DNA of 64,000 nucleotides. It comes from an uncultured Pelagimonas sp. (GTDB lineage Bacteria > Pseudomonadota > Alphaproteobacteria > Rhodobacterales > Rhodobacteraceae). The notes under the pieces are model-generated. The model did not search any database. It was given only the letters and a program-made list of their open reading frames with translations, and had not been told where the DNA came from. This document shows, one piece after another, positions 7,419 to 15,979 of this stretch. The position numbers and the translations under genes were made by a program. The stretch's first letter is position 1. Each line of letters opens with the position of its first letter. The DNA lies in contig CANMIH010000003.1 in the NCBI GenBank assembly GCA_947497905.1, forward strand, positions 210,824 through 274,823. Reading direction: 5' to 3'.

Positions 7419-10400
7419 TCAGTCTGACGAAGTCGAAAGTGCCTTCTCAACCGCTGCGACAAGATCAGAGCGTCGTGCCGGTTTCATCAAACGGATGTCC
7501 TCCGGCCGCAACCCATTGCCATGAATTGTCGCCTCGGCTGCATAGCCGGACAGGAAAACAACCGGTAAATCGGTGCGATCTGCACGCAAGGCTTTGGCCA
7601 GATGTGTCCCCTGCAGTTCACCAGGCATCACAATGTCCGTTACCAATAGATCGAAGTTCGCGCCCTTTTTCCAAATCTCATAAGCCATATCACCCGAAGA
7701 GGCCGTCGTGACCTGATACCCCACTTTGGTCAATGTTTCCGTCAGCACATCTAGAACCGCAGGCTCATCTTCAACCACAAGCAAATGTGCGTCGTGACGC
7801 TGAAAACCATTCTGATCCACCACATCATCAACTTCGCTTGGAACAGATGGCACATTCGCTTTGAAGAACAGTTTGATCGAAGTCCCAACCCCAACTTCAG
7901 AGTAGGCACGTACTGCGCCGCCAGACTGTTTCATGAACCCCTGCACCATCGACAACCCAAGCCCAGACCCAGAACCGGTAGGTTTACTTGTAAAGAAGGG
8001 CGCAAAGATCTGAGACATGTTTTCCTTTGGTATGCCTTCACCGGTGTCGCTGACCGCCAGCATGACATAGCGCCCCGGTGGAACAGGTTCACCCTCGGTG
8101 TCGATGTAGTCTGTATCAATCTGACAATGTGAGGTTTCGATCGTCAGCTTGCCCCCGTGGGGCATGGCGTCGCGAGAGTTCAGGATAAGGTTCAGCAAAG
8201 CATTCTGCGCCAACCCCGGATCGATTTCGACCTTTGAGATCTTCTGCCCCAGTGCCAGTTCAATACTGATATTTGCGGGAAGCACACGCTCGGCCCAAGA
8301 TTGCGTCTCCTCAACCAATTGGTTGAGATCGGTGGGCTTTGGCTGCAACCGCGACTTTCGCGCAAAACTCAGCATATTTTTGGTCAGCTCAGCACCTCTG
8401 CGGGTGGCCTTAATTCCCGCTTCAGCAAACCGATTGATTTCTGCGAGTTCGTCCGTTTCCTGGATCAGTTCAAGATTGCCAAGGACCACAGCAAGCAAGT
8501 TGTTGAAGTCATGGGCCACACCACCGGTCAGATTGCCGATGGCCTCCATCTTCTGCGCTTGCTGCAGTTTTTGTTCCAGCTCGACCTGTTCGGTCACATC
8601 CGTCAGCACACCCGTAGACCGTATTACGCGACCTGCATCATCTGCGACTGCGTGGCCCCGCGCCATAAACCAGCGGTATGTCCCATCTTTGGCCTTTATC
8701 CGATATTCGTTTGTAAAGGCAGAGGATGGATCTCTGAGATGATCACGAATCTTCACGTGATGTGCGTGCGCATCGTCGGGATGGATGTATTGCTCAAACG
8801 ATCCGGATTTGATGGCCGTCATATCCTCTTGCGAATACTCAAGCGATTCCGCAAAACCTGGCGAAACATACAGCGTGTCCGAAACCAGATCCCAATCCCA
8901 GATCGTCAGCGTTCGCACAGCCAGCGCGAGCCGTTCCTGGCTTTCGCGCAGCTCCTGATCGCGCTGATATTCTTTGGTGACGTCGCTACCGATCGCAACA
9001 ATTCCACCGCCTTCAAGCTTTTGCTCATGAAGCCGAAGCGCAACGCCATCAGTTCGGGTTATTTCAAACGGTTTGGAGTCAGGGGCATGGCGGCGTTGCA
9101 AACTTTCGGCAATAAATTCTTCTTCGCGTCCAGCAAGACCGGGCAAATGTTCCGCACGAATGCCCGCGCGCAGAAAATCTTCGAACGCTGTCCCGGGTAC
9201 AATATAATCAGGGATATCCGCATTCAGCTCACGGAAGATCCGGTTGCAAATCACCAGTTTGTCGTCAACATCCCAAAGGCTGAACAGCTCATCCAGGTTT
9301 TCAACCGCATTGGCCAGCCGAGCATTTCCTTCCTCGACCTGTGTACGTGATTTCACAAGTTCCGTGGCGTCAGACGCTGTGCCCCGGTACCCTAGAAATC
9401 TGTTTCGCTCATCAAAAATCGGCATACCTGAGGCACGCACCCATTTGATTTCGCCCTGAGTTGCGATCGCATAAAGAAAATCTTTGAAACTTCGCCTGTT
9501 CTCCAGATCCTCATAATGCCTCTGCCATTTTTCGTCGTCCCCCATGGGCAACCGGAAATCACCCCGAGATCGACCCAAAAGCTCTTTTCGTGGCACTCCG
9601 AAAAAATCCTCGATGCCAGAAGAAAACCACGTTGTCCGCAGGGTTTCGTCCATTTCCCAAAACCAGTCGGAGCTGGCGGTTGCAAAATCATGGAAGCGCG
9701 CATTGGAGTATTCGAGCTCTAAGCGTCGCCTGATCAAAACCTGGCTGATCACGACGGCACAAAATGTCAAAAGAAACCCAAGGATCAGGATTGCTTCGTC
9801 TAGCCGCGACGTGACGCCAGAAGCGGGAAGGCCACTTGGAGACACCTCGATCCGCCAGGTACGTGGGCCCACCTTTAGATCTGCCTCCACGACGAACTCA
9901 TCCACCTGTTCGGCCTGCAAGGTGGAGAAAAGCAACGTATCTCCATCGTAAACACGAAAATTCAGAGGACCTGTTTCAACGGTGCCGAGCGCATTTTCAA
10001 TCAAGGCCTTGGTTTTAAACACAACATTTAGAAAACCGGCCAGGTGATCATCGCTCCAAACCGGCAGATAAGCGACGAAACCTCTCCCACCTTGAGCAAG
10101 CGTTATCGGCGGCGTGACTTGCAACTCCTCGGTTTCAATCGCCCGATCCAGCGTTGCTGATGGGAGCGGCAACCCTTTCAGGTTCAACCCCAAGGCCGCT
10201 TCATTGCCTTGCATCGGCGTGACGATTTGAATGATGCCACTGGCGTCTACCCAGTTCAGCGCCTGCAAATCTCCGAATTTCGTATGAAACATCATCGCCT
10301 CCTCAACGAAGGTCTCAAACGAAATCGGCGCATGTTGATCGGTGTGAAGGGCCAAAAGCGAGGCTGCATTCAGACGCGCAGCCACATGCGTTTCAAGCCG

Positions 10401-10559
10401 AGCGGCAAAGTTGGTACTCACAATCGTGGCGTCCAGCAAACGTCGTTCTTCTTGAACCCTACGCTCTGCAAGATAAACAAGCGCCGTCAGACCGATCATG
10501 AGACTGGCCACCGCTACGGGCAGCAAACGCTCAATCCAGGTCGTGCGACGTGTCTTCAT
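7419..10559 (-). CDS. Membrane-bound hybrid histidine kinase, CHASE-like sensor plus three PAS and a receiver
   Basis: Hybrid two-component sensor, 1046 residues. Order: TM helix 11-30; extracytoplasmic sensor about 31-255 resembling a CHASE domain (LNWVDASGIIQIVTP, GRGFVAYLPVW, FLNVVFKTKALIEN); TM helix about 256-276; three PAS domains (about 290-410, 415-530, 545-665); HisKA-type dimerisation domain with phospho-accepting His in GGVAHDFNNLL; HATPase with N-box NLILNSRDAM, DTGEGI and GSGLGLSM; C-terminal receiver with phospho-Asp in LLVTDIVMPG. The start at 10559 has GAGGA five to six bases upstream; a longer in-frame start adds only 13 residues. No partner response regulator is adjacent, so output probably passes through the fused receiver or a distant protein. 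The ligand is unknown. Confidence 0.9.
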   Translation of the reverse strand: MKTRRTTWIERLLPVAVASLMIGLTALVYLAERRVQEERRLLDATIVSTNFAARLETHVAARLNAASLLALHTDQHAPISFETFVEEAMMFHTKFGDLQALNWVDASGIIQIVTPMQGNEAALGLNLKGLPLPSATLDRAIETEELQVTPPITLAQGGRGFVAYLPVWSDDHLAGFLNVVFKTKALIENALGTVETGPLNFRVYDGDTLLFSTLQAEQVDEFVVEADLKVGPRTWRIEVSPSGLPASGVTSRLDEAILILGFLLTFCAVVISQVLIRRRLELEYSNARFHDFATASSDWFWEMDETLRTTWFSSGIEDFFGVPRKELLGRSRGDFRLPMGDDEKWQRHYEDLENRRSFKDFLYAIATQGEIKWVRASGMPIFDERNRFLGYRGTASDATELVKSRTQVEEGNARLANAVENLDELFSLWDVDDKLVICNRIFRELNADIPDYIVPGTAFEDFLRAGIRAEHLPGLAGREEEFIAESLQRRHAPDSKPFEITRTDGVALRLHEQKLEGGGIVAIGSDVTKEYQRDQELRESQERLALAVRTLTIWDWDLVSDTLYVSPGFAESLEYSQEDMTAIKSGSFEQYIHPDDAHAHHVKIRDHLRDPSSAFTNEYRIKAKDGTYRWFMARGHAVADDAGRVIRSTGVLTDVTEQVELEQKLQQAQKMEAIGNLTGGVAHDFNNLLAVVLGNLELIQETDELAEINRFAEAGIKATRRGAELTKNMLSFARKSRLQPKPTDLNQLVEETQSWAERVLPANISIELALGQKISKVEIDPGLAQNALLNLILNSRDAMPHGGKLTIETSHCQIDTDYIDTEGEPVPPGRYVMLAVSDTGEGIPKENMSQIFAPFFTSKPTGSGSGLGLSMVQGFMKQSGGAVRAYSEVGVGTSIKLFFKANVPSVPSEVDDVVDQNGFQRHDAHLLVVEDEPAVLDVLTETLTKVGYQVTTASSGDMAYEIWKKGANFDLLVTDIVMPGELQGTHLAKALRADRTDLPVVFLSGYAAEATIHGNGLRPEDIRLMKPARRSDLVAAVEKALSTSSD

Positions 10560-10842
10560 GTGGTTCCTCAAATGCTTTGTATAGACAGCGTATTTCAACG
10601 ACTGTTGTCACACGACCACTCGGCACCCACTCGCTCTTCCTGAGCGTAACCAATTCTTGCCCAGAATGAAGTCAAAATGTCCAATTTGTCGCACTGTTGC
10701 GCTTCAACCGATGTGCCCTAGCACACATCGACCGACCAATTGCCCAAAATTTGTGCATATGTCTGGAATATGCCCTTCAGAGCAGCGTTCTCATAGCTTT
10801 CCACGAAAATCCACTCTAACCGCCTTCAAAAAATGCGGCTGC

Positions 10843-11427
10843 TCAATCTAGATCGCGGATCCAGAATTGCAGGGGTTTTGCGGTCTCGGAGGCATGACCC
10901 ACGTCTTTCCAGCTAAATTGCGCAACCGCACCTTGCAAAGGCTGATACCCACGTTTCCGCCAGAACGGATCGAGCGGCGCATAGTTTGACGGCCTCAATG
11001 GATGATCCTTAGGGCGCTGTACGCTGCAAAACACCACCTTCTGACGCCCCAACCTGCGCGCGTGCGCCTCGCGCTTATCAAAAAATTGATGCCCAATGCC
11101 GCGGCCACGATATTGGGGAAGCAAGACCGATTCAGCGCAGTAAAAGATCTGGTCCAGCGCAAGATCATGTCCTGCAAAGGCCACCGCAAAATCTTCGGCG
11201 TGATCCTCCAGCGGAGTGCCTGTTGCGGCCCCAACCAATGTCTCACCGTCAAAGGCCCCTACTAGGACAGCATTTTCGCTGTCGCGATAGGTTTGGAGAT
11301 AGGCGCGCTCATAGTCAAACGCGCCATCGTAAAGATAAGGGAACGCCCGAAACACCTCAATTCGAAGCCGCGCAACATCGTCCAATGCCGCCTCCAAAGC
11401 GGCACCAGTCAACACTTCGACGCGCAT
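10843..11427 (-). CDS. GNAT-family N-acetyltransferase
   Basis: Acetyltransferase of 194 residues with the GNAT acetyl-CoA loop visible as LLPQYRGRGIGHQFFDKREAHA. The C-terminal part (PLDPFWRKRGYQPLQG) gives the last strand of the fold. The substrate is unknown. The start at 11427 forms an ATGA overlap with the stop of the SnoaL-like gene; an in-frame start 24 bp earlier is less likely. It ends the UPF0262-phosphatase-SnoaL-GNAT string of overlapping genes. Confidence 0.85.
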   Translation of the reverse strand: MRVEVLTGAALEAALDDVARLRIEVFRAFPYLYDGAFDYERAYLQTYRDSENAVLVGAFDGETLVGAATGTPLEDHAEDFAVAFAGHDLALDQIFYCAESVLLPQYRGRGIGHQFFDKREAHARRLGRQKVVFCSVQRPKDHPLRPSNYAPLDPFWRKRGYQPLQGAVAQFSWKDVGHASETAKPLQFWIRDLD

Positions 11428-11825
11428 CAGGCCGAAACCTGACGTGTCCAATCCGCCAGATTATAGTAGGTCACGACACGGGTGATCGCGCCGTTTTCCA
11501 GTGAAAAGAACGACCCTGCTGGCAGGCGATAGGTCTGGTTCCGTGCCTCCGGCAAACCTTCATCGGTCTGCAGATACGTGCCATTGACGATAAACTCAGC
11601 CGAAGCCCGGGTGCCGTCGTCATTCACAAAGATCACCATATCGGTCAGCGTCTCATCGTAGCTGCGGGTCATATGGTCACAAAACGCACGGAATTTGTCT
11701 TTGCCGATGCGGACCTGACCTTCATTGACATGATGGGCCACGTCATCAGACAGGCACTCGATCATTTCGTCGGTGTTCTTCGCATTGAACGCATCAAAAT
11801 AGCGCTGGATCGTGTCGCGGCTCAT
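11427..11825 (-). CDS. SnoaL/NTF2-like protein
   Basis: Protein of 132 residues with the cone-shaped NTF2/SnoaL fold signature: an N-terminal helix pair (DTIQRYFDAFNAKNTDEMIECLSDD), a GKDKFRAFCDHM segment and C-terminal strands (SFFSLENGAITRVVTYYNLADW). It resembles the ketosteroid-isomerase-related group whose function is unassigned. The start at 11825 gives an ATGA overlap with the upstream phosphatase stop; an alternative ATG lies 12 bp further up. No catalytic activity can be claimed. Confidence 0.82.
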   Translation of the reverse strand: MSRDTIQRYFDAFNAKNTDEMIECLSDDVAHHVNEGQVRIGKDKFRAFCDHMTRSYDETLTDMVIFVNDDGTRASAEFIVNGTYLQTDEGLPEARNQTYRLPAGSFFSLENGAITRVVTYYNLADWTRQVSA

Positions 11826-12268
11826 GTGTTGCCCCATTTCTGCGTCAGCTGAGCGACAATCTGATCGCGGGTCTGACGATAGGATTCAAGTTTCTGGTCT
11901 CGGGTTTCCCCAATACCCGTCGGATCCATGATCGGCCAATATTCCACCGTCAGATGGTAAAACCGCGTCAAATCCAACGCCTTGCGTTGCGAGGCCGGAG
12001 AGAGCGTAACAATCAGATCAAAGCCCGACAGGGCTTCGCCATACTCTTCCATTTCTTCAAAGCTGCGCGAGCGGTGACGCGACAATTCAACGTCAATTTC
12101 CGAACAGACCGAAATTGCAAATCCATCAATCTCGAGATCGTTCACCACCCCGACAGACTGCACATAGGTCTGGGTGCCAAACAGCTTTTTCATAATGCCT
12201 TCGGCCATGGGGGACCGCACCGCATTATGGTCACAACAAAACAGGATCGACTGGGGCAGATCGACCAC
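11822..12268 (-). CDS. Low-molecular-weight protein tyrosine phosphatase / ArsC-like protein
   Basis: Protein of 148 residues with the LMW-phosphatase P-loop C-x5-R near the N-terminus (FCCDHNAVRSPMAEG) and the general-acid region DPTGIGET near the C-terminus, where the family has its DP motif. Such proteins act as tyrosine phosphatases or thioredoxin-type arsenate reductases; the lack of other ars genes makes a phosphatase role more likely. It starts with GTG two bases after the UPF0262 stop. The UPF0262-phosphatase pairing is conserved near infA in alphaproteobacteria. Confidence 0.88.
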   Translation of the reverse strand: MVDLPQSILFCCDHNAVRSPMAEGIMKKLFGTQTYVQSVGVVNDLEIDGFAISVCSEIDVELSRHRSRSFEEMEEYGEALSGFDLIVTLSPASQRKALDLTRFYHLTVEYWPIMDPTGIGETRDQKLESYRQTRDQIVAQLTQKWGNT

Positions 12269-12270
12269 GC

Positions 12271-12750
12271 TCAGCCCCCGAAATGTAGAACGCAGATCAG
12301 CGTGAACAAGCGACGCGACGTGGCATCGTCAATTTCGGCCTTACCTTCGAGACGCTCTTGCAAAATCCGAGCGCCTTCGTTGTGAATGCCACGCCGCGCC
12401 ATGTCGATGGTTTCAATCTGACTGGGTGGCAGGGTCTTCACCGCCTCGAAGTAGCTTTTGCAGATCTGGAAATAGTCTTTTACGACCTGCCGAAAGGGTG
12501 AGAGCGACAGGTGAAATTCTGCGGCCTTATCGTGGGCCGCGGTTTCAAGATCAAACACCAGACGCTTTTCGCGGATCGACAACCCCAGATTATAGGGACC
12601 AGCCGGAACCTCGCGGTCCTCCCGCGCAGGCAGCACAAAGCTGTTGTCCTCCATCAGATCGTACATCGCCACACGGCGTTCCTGTTCAATCTCCGGCGTG
12701 GGCGGCGGAAGATTGGCGTCATCCAATTCAATTTGCGCAATGCGGGTCAT
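12271..12750 (-). CDS. UPF0262 family protein
   Basis: Conserved alphaproteobacterial protein of unknown function, 159 residues from MTRIAQIELDD. Recognisable stretches are AMYDLMEDNSF, GPYNLGLSIREKRLVFD, FHLSLSPFRQVVKDYF and IDMARRGIHNEGA. I use 12750 because it matches the family length of about 160; an in-frame upstream start would add 21 unrelated residues. It sits between hisD and the LMW phosphatase, as in many alphaproteobacteria. The conserved surroundings suggest a housekeeping role, but none is known. Confidence 0.92.
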   Translation of the reverse strand: MTRIAQIELDDANLPPPTPEIEQERRVAMYDLMEDNSFVLPAREDREVPAGPYNLGLSIREKRLVFDLETAAHDKAAEFHLSLSPFRQVVKDYFQICKSYFEAVKTLPPSQIETIDMARRGIHNEGARILQERLEGKAEIDDATSRRLFTLICVLHFGG

Positions 12751-12867
12751 GGGCGCGGTGTCCAGTTCGGCAATGAGTTGCACATTGGTAGAGCGAGAAA
12801 TCCGTTCGGGCAATGCTATTTCGCAGCTGCGGCAAACCGACTACGGTTCGCCACAGGCGCAGGAATG

Positions 12868-14169
12868 TCAGCCATTCAGCTTACGCAATCGCGCGGTCAC
12901 CGAAAGGCCGTGCGCTTCAAGGCTTTCCGAGGTGGCCAGAACTTCCGCTGCCGGACCAATGGCCCGAAGTGCATCCGGGCTCATTTTTGCCAGTGTGGTG
13001 CGTTTGATGAAATCCATCACCGACAGCCCTGAGCTAAACCGGGCTGAACGCGCCGTGGGCAGAACGTGGTTGGGGCCGCCGACGTAATCGCCGATTGCTT
13101 CCGGGGTCCATTGACCCAGGAAAATCGCACCGGCATGGGTGCATTTTTCGGCCAGCGCATCCGGATCGGCGACACAAAGCTCAAGGTGCTCGGGGGCGAT
13201 GCGGTTCGACAGGGCCGCCGCCTCATCGAGATCTTTTACGACAATAACCGCGCCATAGTCGCGCCAGCTTGCGCCCGCAATCTCACGGCGCTCCAAGGTT
13301 TCGAGACGCGCCTCGACCGCCTGAACCACCTTTTGACCAAAGGCTTCGTCGGTGGTGATCAAAAGGGACTGTGCGCTTTCGTCATGTTCCGCCTGACTCA
13401 TCAGATCCAGGGCGATCCAATCGGCATCGTTGTCCCCGTCAGCGATCACGAGGATCTCGGACGGGCCGGCGATCATATCAATGCCCACCTTGCCGAAAAC
13501 GCGCCGTTTTGCCGCCGCGACAAAGGCATTCCCGGGGCCAGTTATTTTATCAACGGCTGGAATGGTTTCAGTGCCATAGGCCAGAGCCGCCACGGCCTGA
13601 GCACCGCCAATGCGATAAATTTCATCCACCCCGGCGATTTTTGCCGCCAGAAGAACCGCTGGGTTGGCAACCCCATCCGGGGTCGGCACAGTGATGGCCA
13701 GCCGCTCGACCCCTGCAACCTTGGCCGGGATCGCGTTCATCAAAACAGATGAGGGATACGAGGCCAAACCACCGGGCACATATAATCCCGCCGCTGAAAC
13801 CGCAGTCCAGCGCCAGCCAAGCTCGGCGCCACTTTCATCGACCCAACGATCATCTTTGGGCATCTGGCGAAGGTGATAGGCGCGAATACGCTCGGCCGCC
13901 AATTCCAAAGCGGCACGCTCTTCATCTGAGACCTTGGCACATTCTGCGTCGATCTCTTCCGCACTAAAGCGCATAGTGTCCGGCGTCAGGTCCATGCGAT
14001 CAAATTTCGAGGTCAACTCAAGCACGGCCGCGTCACCGCGTGACCGGACATCTTGAATAATCCCCGCCACCACATGATCCACATCTGGGCTATCTTCACG
14101 TTTGGCACTCAACAGCGCGGCAAACTCGGTTTCGAAACCATCAGACAGAGTGGACAGAAAAACGGGCAT
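12868..14169 (-). CDS. hisD: Histidinol dehydrogenase
   Basis: Zinc-dependent enzyme of 433 residues catalysing the last two oxidations of histidine biosynthesis, L-histidinol to L-histidine. Signature regions include AGLYVPGGLASYPSSVLMNAIPAKVAGV (around 125), GPGNAFVAAAKRRVFGKVGIDMIAGPSEI (around 225), LMSQAEHDESAQ with the zinc-ligand His, and the C-terminal YVGGPNHVLPT. The ATG at 14169 has a GGAG-type ribosome site. No other his genes are adjacent; hisD in this position is part of the conserved murA-DUF2948-hisD-UPF0262 order. Confidence 0.97.
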   Translation of the reverse strand: MPVFLSTLSDGFETEFAALLSAKREDSPDVDHVVAGIIQDVRSRGDAAVLELTSKFDRMDLTPDTMRFSAEEIDAECAKVSDEERAALELAAERIRAYHLRQMPKDDRWVDESGAELGWRWTAVSAAGLYVPGGLASYPSSVLMNAIPAKVAGVERLAITVPTPDGVANPAVLLAAKIAGVDEIYRIGGAQAVAALAYGTETIPAVDKITGPGNAFVAAAKRRVFGKVGIDMIAGPSEILVIADGDNDADWIALDLMSQAEHDESAQSLLITTDEAFGQKVVQAVEARLETLERREIAGASWRDYGAVIVVKDLDEAAALSNRIAPEHLELCVADPDALAEKCTHAGAIFLGQWTPEAIGDYVGGPNHVLPTARSARFSSGLSVMDFIKRTTLAKMSPDALRAIGPAAEVLATSESLEAHGLSVTARLRKLNG

Positions 14170-14230
14170 AGGGGGCTCCTCGTGTTTGGCCCTGCTTAAA
14201 CTGCCCCTGCCCCAGCCTCAAGCCAGCGCA

Positions 14231-14740
14231 TCACCCATCCAGACGTTTCAGCATAAGCAGATCGTCGCGGGGCACACCGTTTATAAGAACCGAACGCGGG
14301 CGGCGGCCAAATTGCTCAAACCCCACAGAGCGATATAAATCGTACGCCCGCGTGTTGGTCTCATCCACACAAAGCTCGACCTGAAGCAAACCGTCATTCT
14401 GGGCCGCCTCCAGAACTACCTCCAAAAGTTTGCGAGCCACCTCCCGCCCCTGCGCTTCGGGCAAAACATACAGGGGGCCGAAATCACCTGTATGACGCAA
14501 CCGTTCAAGCCCGGCGCGTTTCAGACTGGCAAGGCCAACCATGCGCCCCGCATCAAAAGCCCCCCAGTGCTGACCCGCCAAAAGCCCCCCCAATAGCTGA
14601 GCATCCGTCACGCCCAGCGCCTCTATCTCGGTTAGCAAAAAAGCCTCAGGAAAGCGGCGCAACCCATCCAACCAAAGGGCGCGATAGGCATGAAGATCAT
14701 CCGCGTTCAATTTACGAATTTCAGTCAAAGGAACAGGCAC
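14231..14740 (-). CDS. GNAT-family N-acetyltransferase
   Basis: Acetyltransferase of up to 169 residues. The GNAT core is visible as FGPLYVLPEAQGREVARKLLEVVLEAAQ (acetyl-CoA loop) and VDETNTRAYDLYRSVGFEQFG (last strand and helix). Substrate unknown. The given GTG start has its purine-rich site too close; a TTG at 14728 (reading MTEIRKLNADD) with AAAGG ten bases upstream may be the real start. It separates hisD from the genes to its right, in a block where DUF2948 and hisD are more often neighbours. Confidence 0.8.
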   Translation of the reverse strand: MPVPLTEIRKLNADDLHAYRALWLDGLRRFPEAFLLTEIEALGVTDAQLLGGLLAGQHWGAFDAGRMVGLASLKRAGLERLRHTGDFGPLYVLPEAQGREVARKLLEVVLEAAQNDGLLQVELCVDETNTRAYDLYRSVGFEQFGRRPRSVLINGVPRDDLLMLKRLDG

Positions 14741-14773
14741 CTTTCCGCGTTCATCGCGGAAACTCTGTCTGAT

Positions 14774-15268
14774 TTAGGCGGCGTTCTCAACCAGATAACT
14801 GAGCCCCGGCCCCCACAGGACGGTATCTTGTGCAGAACGACAGGCGCGTATGGCTTCAAGACGCTTTTGCTGCATCAGCCGCACAATGCGCTCAGGATCC
14901 CCAAGACCAATTGCATTGGAGAACCACCTGGCGACTTCTTCCTGATGCATGGAATGAAACAGCTGTCCTTCGTGACGCAACTCAGCGGCTTCTGCCAAAG
15001 CTGTGTACATCCGCATCATGCCGTAAGACCCAAGGCTCCCGACATGAACAGCAATCGGGTAAGTGCCTTTGTCTTCGCCGGTCTGAACACCTTGATTGAT
15101 GTGTCGGCGAAACTCTGCAAGCGAGGACTCAGTCAATTCAACGTCAGAAATATCCTGAATGACAGGACGGGCCAGACTCGCAACGGTTGCACCCGCATCG
15201 AGAAGTCGCGCACGACATTCTTTCATGATTTCGAGATCAAACTCACCATGAGTGTAGAGATAATACAT
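14774..15268 (-). CDS. Uncharacterised protein with STAS/SpoIIAA-like pattern
   Basis: Protein of 164 residues starting MYYLYTHGEFDLE. I do not recognise it by name. Residues 1-100 follow the layout of SpoIIAA-like STAS domains: a hydrophobic first strand and GEF, a helix (MKECRARLLDAG), then YPIAVHVGSLGSYGMMRMYTALAE, which recalls the family pattern of strand, G-x-x-RM and helix, and a region ending near EEVARWFSNAIGL. The remaining ~40 residues contain no clear motif. A GTG start at 15301 would add 11 residues. Function is unknown; STAS-like folds often bind small ligands or partner proteins. Confidence 0.6.
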   Translation of the reverse strand: MYYLYTHGEFDLEIMKECRARLLDAGATVASLARPVIQDISDVELTESSLAEFRRHINQGVQTGEDKGTYPIAVHVGSLGSYGMMRMYTALAEAAELRHEGQLFHSMHQEEVARWFSNAIGLGDPERIVRLMQQKRLEAIRACRSAQDTVLWGPGLSYLVENAA

Positions 15269-15502
15269 CCCCAGCTCATCGATGTAGTCACAAAAAATCA
15301 CGCCACCGCTCCAACCTAGTTACACGTCCTCGTTACGCGAACCAGAAGTTATCACAGTTTTGTAACGGCCCCAAATCTGGGAACGGCGGCCACGTCGACG
15401 GGACGATCGGCGCACAAAATGCAAAATCGACGCCACGTGAACTATAAGATTAGTTCAACATACCCAATTCTACGGATGTGAATTCGGCCGAATCACTGCG
15501 CT

Positions 15503-15979
15503 TCACTCGGGATGTGATGGCGCCTTGCCTGATGGGGCCAGATAGGGCCGGGTGACATCCTTTAGGCGCAGCTCAAGCGTTTCGACTGATGCCCGCAATG
15601 CGCCGTCCCCGGCAAATGTCAAAAGGACATGTCCTGCGCCGTCTTCGGTTTCATCAAAAGCAATCGACAAAAGCGACAGCACTGTTTCGCTATCTCGTTC
15701 AATGCCCTGGCTGGCCACATTCTGCACGTTTTCGACAGACAACACCGACTGGACACGTTCCAAGGGACGCCCCGAGCGGTCTGCCGCCTCTTGATCTTCC
15801 CAGCGCACGCGGTTGACCAGAAGCCCCAACCGTTTGTGGCGCTTCTGAAAGGCGATCTCGTTTGCGGGTAAAACGGCGTCTTGAACCAGAGAAGAGATCA
15901 CCTGAATGTCCTCGACATCCATAGCGCCTAGGTTCAGCGGGCGTTCCCCACCATCTTCGAAACGTGCGTCTTCGGTCAT
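15503..15979 (-). CDS. DUF2948 family protein
   Basis: Conserved alphaproteobacterial protein of 158 residues, recognised by [24 protein letters not shown] near the N-terminus, [12 protein letters not shown] in the middle and the acidic beta-rich C-terminal half ([15 protein letters not shown]). Its start overlaps the murA stop by 4 bases (ATGA). Function is unknown; the murA-DUF2948-hisD order is conserved. About 200 bp without a gene separate it from the STAS-like gene. Confidence 0.9.
   Translation of the reverse strand: MTEDARFEDGGERPLNLGAMDVEDIQVISSLVQDAVLPANEIAFQKRHKRLGLLVNRVRWEDQEAADRSGRPLERVQSVLSVENVQNVASQGIERDSETVLSLLSIAFDETEDGAGHVLLTFAGDGALRASVETLELRLKDVTRPYLAPSGKAPSHPE

Noticed and set aside
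11822..12268. Arsenate reductase in an ars operon
   Set aside because: The P-loop fits, but no ars transporter or regulator is adjacent and the position is a conserved housekeeping one.
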